Positions 57,291 to 64,000 of a stretch of 64,000 nucleotides of DNA are shown piece after piece (the first letter of the stretch is position 1; the number at the start of each line of letters is the position of its first letter). The stretch is from positions 930,001 through 994,000 of the forward strand of contig BCGN01000002.1 in NCBI GenBank assembly GCA_001599295.1, given 5' to 3'. The notes beneath the pieces were generated by a model, which was given only the letters and a program-made list of their open reading frames with translations, did not search any database and was not told where the DNA came from. Source of the DNA: Sporopachydermia quercuum. Taxonomy: Eukaryota; Ascomycota; Sporopachydermiomycetes; Sporopachydermiales; Sporopachydermiaceae. Made by a program: the position numbers and the translations under genes.

Positions 57291-57923
57291 TAATTTGTCA
57301 CTTATTGTCTAATATATGAAAACATACATCTATTAAGGATCTCTCATTCAGCATCCACAGTTTGCGTACACATTTTGTCAGGAATTTTATACTTTACTTC
57401 GATAATCTGGATTCATCTTATTATAACTAAACCTTAACCTTACATTTGATTTGCATATTAAAACATAGAAATAAGCTCATGCGGGATAAAAACGAAAGAA
57501 AAGAAAAGTTAAAACTTTATTTTATGTAACCCGATACTAAACCTTATTTTCTTCGCCTGATCAACAATACTTAATGTTTAGCAACTAATTGGAATTCGGC
57601 TCTTAAATTATCAGTTATTACCTCAGGTTTATCCAATTCCAATAAACAATAAAAAGATCGTTGTTCCCTTCTCTCATCTTTTTCATTCTGCACTATCAAT
57701 TCTACTTTTCATTCAATAGTTTTCTGTTTTTACAGAGTTATCATAGTTCATTAATCATTACTACAAACAACTATTACATCTTCTATTGTTGATACACTAA
57801 TTATAGCAAAAGCCCTTCTTAATAATTAATATCACTCGTATACATTTTTGTATTCAACATCAACCAAACCATTTAATGGTATATTTGGTACCCTACTGTA
57901 CAGTTCATTATTTCTAATTCAAA

Positions 57924-60900
57924 ATGGCTACAGCAGTATCACCAACCACAACAAGATCGTCGTATGACAGTTCTAACGATCACGACGTTCAAGGTTACTT
58001 CCCTGATAATGGAGCTGCAGAAGAAGAAAACCCTCAACAATACACTGAACAAGTCAAAAGAATCCTTTCAACTCCCCAATCAGTTGAAAGAATTGCATCA
58101 TTGGCAAGAACTCTTTCACGAAGAGTTGCTGCTGATGGTAAATTCGAAGTAAATCCTGATGATTTCGATCTGAAAGTCTTACTTGATTATCTTCAAAATA
58201 AATCCGGAGATCAAGGTATTGAAAGTGCAGCTGCCGGTATTGCTTTCAAAAATTTGACTGCAACTGGTTATGATGTTTCTGCTGCTTATGCACCAACATG
58301 TGCTGAAATGATCAGATCAATGATAAAATGGCCCATTACTTTGTTCAAGAAAAATTCCTTACCTCTAAGAAAAATCGTCAGAGACTGTATTGGTGTTGTT
58401 AATGCAGGTGAAATGCTTTTCGTTGTAGGAAGACCTGGTGCTGGTTGTTCAACGTTATTGAAATGTTGTTCCGGCGAATTGGAATCATTTGTTGAAGTAA
58501 CTGGTGATTTCTCTTATGATGGTTTAGAACAACACGAAATGATGAAAGATTTCAAAGGTTACGTTATCTACAACCCTGAATTAGATAATCATTTCCCATT
58601 AATTTCTGTCAAGCAAACTATCGATTTTGCTTTGAAATGTAAAACTCCAACCATAAGAGTTGACGGTATCTCCAGAACAGATTATATTGACACCATGAGA
58701 GATCTTTGGTGTACAGTGTTTGGTTTAAGACACACTTACAATACTAATGTAGGTAATGATTACGTTAGAGGTGTTTCTGGTGGTGAAAGAAAGAGAGTTT
58801 CAATTGTTGAAGCTTTGGCTTGTAATGCGTCAATTTATGCTTGGGATAACGCAACAAGAGGTCTTGATGCCTCCACAGCTTTGGAATTCTCACAAGCTAT
58901 TCGAACTGCCACCAATTTGCTTAACAATTCTGCTATGGTTGCTATTTATCAAGCAGGTGAGAATATTTATGAATTGTTCGATAAGGTATTAGTGCTTTAT
59001 CTCGGTAGACAGATTTATTATGGTCCTGCCAGTAAAGGTAAAGAATATTTTGAAAGAATGGGATGGTACAAACCTCCAAGAATGACAACTCCAGAATTTC
59101 TTACATCAGTAACTGATCCCAACGGTAGAATTCCTAAGGAAGGATATGAGGACAAACTTCCTCAAACTGCTGATGAATTTGAACAAGCTTGGTTGAACTC
59201 TCCAGAGTATCAAGCTGCTTTGGATGAATATGATGAATACTGCCAATTGCATCCAACTACTGAAACAAGAGATAGATTGCATAATGCTAAAATTCAAAGA
59301 AAACATAAATTACAACGTTCAAAGTCTCAATTTGTTGCTACCTTCTGGGCTCAATTGGGTTATGTTACAACCAGAGGTTTCCAAAGAGCAAGGGGTGAAT
59401 TCTCTTACCAATGTATTTATTTGTCTTCTTTCTTAACTAAAGGTTTTGTTGTCGGTTCCATGTTTTGGCATATTCCTCACAATACGTCTGGTGCTTATTC
59501 AGTTGGTGGTATTTTGTTTTATGTTGAATTATTCTGTGCTTTGACTTCTTTGGCAGAAATTGCTCACTCTTTCGCTCATAGACCCATTATTCTGAAACAA
59601 AAATCTTATTCCATGTATCATCAATCTGCTGAGGCATTGCAAGAGATTATCACTGAATTGCCAATTAAATTGGTGGCTGTCATTATTCTTGGCTTGACTA
59701 CATATTGGATGCCTGCATTGAAGCATAATGCCGGTGCTTTCTTTGCTTATATGTTATTCTTGCTGATGATTCAACAGTGCATGTCATTTACTTTCAAATT
59801 GGTTGCAACTCTTACTTATGACGGTTGTACCGCTCACGCTATTGCTGGTCTTTGGTGTCTTCTCTTATGTATTTATTCAGGTTTTATCTTGCCATTACCC
59901 CAAATGCATCATTGGTTCAAATGGTTCAATTGGCTGAATCCTATGAGATATACCTTTGAACAACTACTGGCTTTCCAGTTCCATGGTGTTGATCTCCCTT
60001 GTTCTTCTTTGGTTCCAAGAGGTGGACTATATGATAGTCTTCCTATTACCTATAAAACTTGTGCTGCAGATGGTGCTGTTCCAGGGGAATTCTATGTTTC
60101 GGGTGCTAATTATATGCTTGTTAAGTTTAACTTCAGATTTTCTCATGTTTGGAGAAATTTCGGTATTATGATTGCTTGGACTGCTGGTTTCATTATCTTA
60201 TATACTGCCGCATCAGAATTTGTTAAGAATGTCGAATCTGCTGGAGATATGTTGTTATATAAGAGAGGATTTTTGCCAAAGGGTAAATTAGAAACTGTTG
60301 ATGGTAAAGTTGCATCCAGAGAAGAAATGATGCTTGCACTGAATGGTCCCGATGTCGATTTAGAAAAAGTCATAGCTGAAAAGGATGTGTTNTCATGGAA
60401 GCATTTGGATTACATTATTCCCTATGAAGGAGGAAAGAGACAATTATTGTGTGATATTCAAGGTTATGTTAAGCCTGGTACTATGACTGCTCTTATGGGT
60501 GAATCTGGTGCTGGTAAGACAACTTTATTGAACGTTTTGTCCCAAAGAATTCATTTCGGTACCATCACTGGTGATATGCTAGTGAATGGTAGACCAGTTG
60601 ATGCCTCTTTTCAAAGAAGAACTGGTTATGTTCAACAACAAGATCTTCATTTAGCTGAATATACTGTTAGAGAATCATTGCAATTTGCTGCTGAGTTAAG
60701 ACAACCTTATGAAATTCCTAAGAAAGAAAAATACGAATACGTTGAGAAAATTATCTCATTATTAGGAATGAATAATTACGCTAATTCAATTGTTGGTAAG
60801 ATCGGTAGAGGTTTGAATGTTGAACAAAGAAAGAAGTTATCTATTGGTGTCGAATTGGTTGCCAAGCCATCATTGTTGTTATTCCTTGATGAACCAACAT

Positions 60901-62408
60901 CTGGTCTAGATTCTCAATCATCATGGTCAATTATTCAATTCTTGAGAGCTTTAGCTGATTCTGGTCAAGCTATTTTATGTACAATCCATCAACCTTCCGC
61001 AACATTGTTTGAAGTATTTGATAGATTGTTATTGTTAAAGAAAGGTGGGAAGACTGTTTACTTCGGTGATATTGGACCAAATTCTTCTGAATTATTGAAG
61101 TACTTTGAAAGACAATCAGGTGTCAAGTGTGGTATTTCTGAGAATCCTGCTGAGTACATTCTGAATTGTATTGGTGCTGGTGCTACTGCTTCAGCTGCTG
61201 CTGATTGGCATGATCTATGGCTCCAATCCCCTGAGTACGAAAAGATTTCCTCTGAAATTGATAGATTACATGAAGAATTACCAAAGAGGCCAATTAAAGA
61301 AGAATCCAAGAAACTAACCTCCAAATTCGCAACTCCTTACTATAATCAATTAAACGTTGTTTTCAAAAGAACTGCATTACAATTCTGGAGATCTCCTGTT
61401 TATATTAGAGCAAAGTTGCTTGAATGTGTCACTTGTTCGTTATTTGTTGGTTTCTCATTTGTTCACGTCAATCATTCTTTAGCTGATGCATCTAAGGGTA
61501 TTCTGTCAACTTTCATGATGTTGATTATCTCTTTAGCTATGATCAATCAAATGCACGTCTATGCCTATGACTCAAGAGAATTATTCGAAGTCAGAGAATC
61601 TGAATCAAACACTTTTCACTGGTCGACATTGTTGTTATCTCAGACATTCTGCGAAATCATCTCCTCTAGTTTCTGTCAATTCTTGTGTTTTGTCACATAC
61701 TATTTCCCTGCTAGATTCCCTGCCACTCCTCAACAAGCTGGTTATTATTTTTTAGCATGGGTTGTTATGTTCCCTATGTACTACTGCTCATACGGTTTAT
61801 GGATCTTATACTTATCACCAAACGTTCCATCAGCTTCAATGATCAATTCAAACTTGTTTGCCATGTTATTGCTTTTCTGTGGTATTTTACAACCAAGACA
61901 GTACATGCCAGGATTTTGGACATTTATGTACAAAGTCTCACCTTTCACATATTTTGTCCAATCATTTGTTGCACCTTTAGTTCACAACAGAGCACTAGTT
62001 TGTTCAGAAGCAGAATTCACTCAAATCAATCCTATTCCTGGTTCAACTTGTGGTGAATATTTGAATGATTTCATTAATGAATATGGTGGTTATCTCCAGG
62101 ATGAAAATGTTACTGCTCCCGACTTGTGTATGTACTGCGCGTACACTAATCAAGCAGCCCCAATGCAAGAATTCAACATCCACTGGACCTATAGATGGAG
62201 AAATTTCGGTTTCTTCTGGGTTTACATTGGCTTCAATTTTGCTGCAATGTTGGGATGTTACTACTTATTCAGAGTTAAGGTATGGAATGTCAAGGCAATT
62301 TTGGATATTAAGAATTGGTTCAATGGACCTAAGAAAGATCGTCATGAAAAGGATACCACTATTTTCCAAGCTAAGCCTGGTGATGACAAGGTAGTTAAGA
62401 CTGCTTGA
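57924..62408 (+). CDS. CDR1: PDR-subfamily ABC multidrug transporter (Cdr1/Pdr5 type)
   Basis: Plasma-membrane full-size ABCG pump that exports azoles, other xenobiotics and lipids. 1494 aa, as in Cdr1 (1501) and Pdr5 (1511), with (NBD-TMD)x2 order. NBD1 has the family's deviant Walker A, GRPGAGCST, with Cys in place of Lys near 174, signature VSGGERKRVS near 285 and a Walker B ending in Asn (WDNATRGLDAS). NBD2 has canonical GESGAGKTTLL near 859 but a deviant signature, LNVEQRKKLSIG near 963, and Walker B LLLFLDEPTSGLDSQ. So one composite site is degenerate, as in all fungal PDR pumps. Two blocks of six membrane helices. The N at 60392 lies in a TTN codon (Phe or Leu). ATG at 57924. Orthology to CDR1 rather than another PDR paralogue is by similarity only. 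Confidence 0.93.
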   Translation: MATAVSPTTTRSSYDSSNDHDVQGYFPDNGAAEEENPQQYTEQVKRILSTPQSVERIASLARTLSRRVAADGKFEVNPDDFDLKVLLDYLQNKSGDQGIESAAAGIAFKNLTATGYDVSAAYAPTCAEMIRSMIKWPITLFKKNSLPLRKIVRDCIGVVNAGEMLFVVGRPGAGCSTLLKCCSGELESFVEVTGDFSYDGLEQHEMMKDFKGYVIYNPELDNHFPLISVKQTIDFALKCKTPTIRVDGISRTDYIDTMRDLWCTVFGLRHTYNTNVGNDYVRGVSGGERKRVSIVEALACNASIYAWDNATRGLDASTALEFSQAIRTATNLLNNSAMVAIYQAGENIYELFDKVLVLYLGRQIYYGPASKGKEYFERMGWYKPPRMTTPEFLTSVTDPNGRIPKEGYEDKLPQTADEFEQAWLNSPEYQAALDEYDEYCQLHPTTETRDRLHNAKIQRKHKLQRSKSQFVATFWAQLGYVTTRGFQRARGEFSYQCIYLSSFLTKGFVVGSMFWHIPHNTSGAYSVGGILFYVELFCALTSLAEIAHSFAHRPIILKQKSYSMYHQSAEALQEIITELPIKLVAVIILGLTTYWMPALKHNAGAFFAYMLFLLMIQQCMSFTFKLVATLTYDGCTAHAIAGLWCLLLCIYSGFILPLPQMHHWFKWFNWLNPMRYTFEQLLAFQFHGVDLPCSSLVPRGGLYDSLPITYKTCAADGAVPGEFYVSGANYMLVKFNFRFSHVWRNFGIMIAWTAGFIILYTAASEFVKNVESAGDMLLYKRGFLPKGKLETVDGKVASREEMMLALNGPDVDLEKVIAEKDVXSWKHLDYIIPYEGGKRQLLCDIQGYVKPGTMTALMGESGAGKTTLLNVLSQRIHFGTITGDMLVNGRPVDASFQRRTGYVQQQDLHLAEYTVRESLQFAAELRQPYEIPKKEKYEYVEKIISLLGMNNYANSIVGKIGRGLNVEQRKKLSIGVELVAKPSLLLFLDEPTSGLDSQSSWSIIQFLRALADSGQAILCTIHQPSATLFEVFDRLLLLKKGGKTVYFGDIGPNSSELLKYFERQSGVKCGISENPAEYILNCIGAGATASAAADWHDLWLQSPEYEKISSEIDRLHEELPKRPIKEESKKLTSKFATPYYNQLNVVFKRTALQFWRSPVYIRAKLLECVTCSLFVGFSFVHVNHSLADASKGILSTFMMLIISLAMINQMHVYAYDSRELFEVRESESNTFHWSTLLLSQTFCEIISSSFCQFLCFVTYYFPARFPATPQQAGYYFLAWVVMFPMYYCSYGLWILYLSPNVPSASMINSNLFAMLLLFCGILQPRQYMPGFWTFMYKVSPFTYFVQSFVAPLVHNRALVCSEAEFTQINPIPGSTCGEYLNDFINEYGGYLQDENVTAPDLCMYCAYTNQAAPMQEFNIHWTYRWRNFGFFWVYIGFNFAAMLGCYYLFRVKVWNVKAILDIKNWFNGPKKDRHEKDTTIFQAKPGDDKVVKTA

Positions 62409-63192
62409 ACTGACTTGTTGATTTGATCAACCAGTTTTATATTCCTTTCATTATACAAAATTCAATATTTTAGAATCAAGCAAGCATGAATNTAATTCTG
62501 CTTATACCACTATACCTTTCAGTTCATGGTTATCTTGATTATTTGGTTAAATTTCGATTGAGTACCAATCGGTAAGTTCAACTAGCATCTATTTAACTAC
62601 ATCTTCATAATATTTATTTGTTCCCTCATTTCCTTTACTTTANTTTACTAATAATTGATTACTATTGATCTTATTAATTGTTTGGGCTTGGTTTTTGTTT
62701 TTAGACATTATATATTTTCAATTAATACCAACCATGGTGTTTATTATAAACTAAGATATCGTAATGGTAGGAACCTTCAGAAAAAATGGANATGAAATGA
62801 ATACCTTCAAAAAGATACGAGAAAAATATTCAAATAAAGTTCAAACAGGGTATTACTATGTAAGTTAAGGTTCAAGAGTTTGAATAGTGCGAAGTGAAAG
62901 GATCAATTGAATAGAATGAAATTTTGATATCATATTGAATAAAGGAAAACGAGCCGGAAAGTATCGTAACATCTTTAATTTGGCCGCTGGATATAGTATA
63001 TGCTTAAAGCAATAAATGCAACCTACATTCATTTTCTTGTACATTAACGAGTATGTTTTTCCTTGTTCTCTTATAACTCAACTTCAAATAATAAACCAAA
63101 AAATATCGAGAAAGTAATAGAACCCAATAAAAATTGGCCAGGTTTCCTTCAGCCTTATATTCAGGAACATTTTTGAAGCAATCATGTAATCC
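62409..63192. other. Convergent 3' spacer pump/SDR
   Basis: 784 bp between convergent stops, AT-rich, with three unresolved bases. No gene or RNA seen. Confidence 0.5.
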
Positions 63193-63957
63193 TTATTTTG
63201 CAGTAAAGCCACCAGAGCAGAAAATGGTTTGCCCAGTAATCCATCCACCTTCAGATACTAAAAATCTGATAATTGGGACAATATCGTTGATCTCTGTTAA
63301 CCGACCTCCTAAACCTATACTCTTGTAAAATTGAATATCAGAATCTTCTTCTTGACCATAAAGAAATGGAGTATCCATTGGGCCAGGTGCCACGCAGTTG
63401 CAAGAAATAAGCTTTGATTTCAATTCGTGGGAAGCTGCCTTCGAGAAATATTCAACTGGGGCCTTGGATCCCTGATAGATGCCATAGAAAGGAGTATAAG
63501 CAGCCAGTAAAGATGTAACTAGAGAGACAATACGACCTCCTTCATTCAATGTTTTACCTGCCTCTTGGATGAAGAAGAAGGCAACCTTAGTGTTGACAGT
63601 GGTCATAGTATCATACTCTTCTTCTGAGACTTCAGTAACAGGTTTCTTCAAAACCATACCAATATTATTGATTGCAATATCTAAAGAGCCCAACTCGGAA
63701 ACTGCTTTCTCAAAAAGGGTCTTGACATCTTTAGCAGAAACTAATGATGCTTGATACAGTTTAACTGTAACGTTACTGGCAGAAGCTAATTCTTCGGCAA
63801 ACTTCTCGGCANCTGAAGTATCTTTCGATGAGTGATAATGAAGAAAAAGATTGGCACCTTTGGATGCTAACTCCTGTGCTGTAGCAGCACCAAGGTTCTT
63901 GGTACCACCAGTAATAATAACATTCTTTCCAGTTAATGGTAAGTTAGAGTCGTACAT
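63193..63957 (-). CDS. Classical short-chain dehydrogenase/reductase
   Basis: 254 aa Rossmann-fold oxidoreductase, NAD(P)H dependent; substrate unknown. The cofactor motif TGGTKNLG is at 16-23, NNIG (usually NNAG) at 97-100, and the catalytic tetrad is Asn122, Ser149, Tyr161 and Lys165 (YQGSK). PGPMDTPF near 190-200 and the C-terminal GGWITGQTIFCSGGF match classical SDRs of the FabG or glucose-dehydrogenase type. HYHSSKD after the second strand lacks the Asp typical of NAD preference, so NADPH is more likely. The N at 63812 lies in a GNT codon. No presequence, so probably cytosolic. Such single SDRs are often patchy in yeasts and may derive from bacteria; I cannot test that. ATG at 63957. Confidence 0.88.
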   Translation of the reverse strand: MYDSNLPLTGKNVIITGGTKNLGAATAQELASKGANLFLHYHSSKDTSXAEKFAEELASASNVTVKLYQASLVSAKDVKTLFEKAVSELGSLDIAINNIGMVLKKPVTEVSEEEYDTMTTVNTKVAFFFIQEAGKTLNEGGRIVSLVTSLLAAYTPFYGIYQGSKAPVEYFSKAASHELKSKLISCNCVAPGPMDTPFLYGQEEDSDIQFYKSIGLGGRLTEINDIVPIIRFLVSEGGWITGQTIFCSGGFTAK

Positions 63958-64000
63958 TTTGTTTTAGTGTTCTGTTGTAAGGAGAAGTATTAGATTATTC

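Larger units (their letters stand above)
51935..57923. other. 6-kb divergent spacer RAI1/CDR1, no gene seen
   Basis: Longest gene-free stretch of the window. Frames here reach 99 codons but the two longest begin at GTG, not ATG; a 70-codon ATG frame at 56569 has no recognisable feature. It holds a Cbf1-type site at 52405, an (AC)n run at 55319, a four-base N at 54816-54819, and TGACTAA (57026) and TGACTCA (57284) elements near the pump gene. I saw no tRNA, snRNA or repeat arrays and no clear mobile element. It could be a complex drug-responsive promoter, a non-coding RNA, a centromere or a replication origin; nothing in the sequence decides. Confidence 0.5.

Overview
This 64-kb window is nuclear DNA from an ascomycetous yeast (Saccharomycotina). 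It is AT-rich, has about 22 protein genes and few introns, and the introns I can read carry yeast-type splice signals (GTATGT, TACTAAC, YAG). Gene content is typical of yeast: STH1, SAT4-type kinase, PAC1, KIP2, PRP46, ESA1, RRD1, PEP4, RAD53, BRL1, RAI1, a CDR-type drug pump. CTG codons sit at invariant leucines of the STH1 ATPase, so CTG reads as Leu and the organism is probably not in the CTG-Ser or CTG-Ala clades. I cannot name the species. Coding sequence fills only about 60% of the window. Scattered single N bases and one N block near 38.2-38.45 kb show unresolved consensus.

Layout. 0-10.5 kb: TPT1 (-), STH1 (+), an unrecognised membrane-anchored protein (-), PAC1 (-). 10.5-13.0 kb: a 2.5-kb spacer without genes. 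13-22 kb: SAT4/HAL4-type kinase (+), a LETM1-like mitochondrial protein (-), a spliced RRM protein (-), PUS7 (-). 22.7-32.8 kb: PRP46 (+), ESA1 (+), spliced RRD1 (-), a PET20-domain mitochondrial protein (-), an EHT1/EEB1-type alpha/beta hydrolase (+), a Ser-rich orphan (-). 32.8-35.5 kb: a 2.7-kb spacer. 35.5-51.9 kb: KIP2 (-), hexose transporter (-), PEP4 with a separate signal-peptide exon (-), RAD53 (-), BRL1 (+), RAI1 (-). 51.9-57.9 kb: a 6-kb spacer without a credible gene. 57.9-64 kb: CDR-type ABC transporter (+) and a short-chain dehydrogenase (-).

The genes are mostly housekeeping and form no operon-like system. Loose themes are chromatin and DNA damage (STH1, ESA1, RAD53), RNA maturation (TPT1, PUS7, PRP46, RAI1), dynein/microtubule plus-end transport (PAC1, KIP2) and mitochondria (LETM1-like, PET20-like). 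I found no mobile element, tRNA, rRNA or CRISPR array that I could support. No clearly new biological system is visible. The items most worth a second look are the multi-intron RRM gene, the two unrecognised proteins, a possible presequence start for TPT1, the concentration of RTCACGTG sites in promoters, and the very long spacer upstream of the drug pump.
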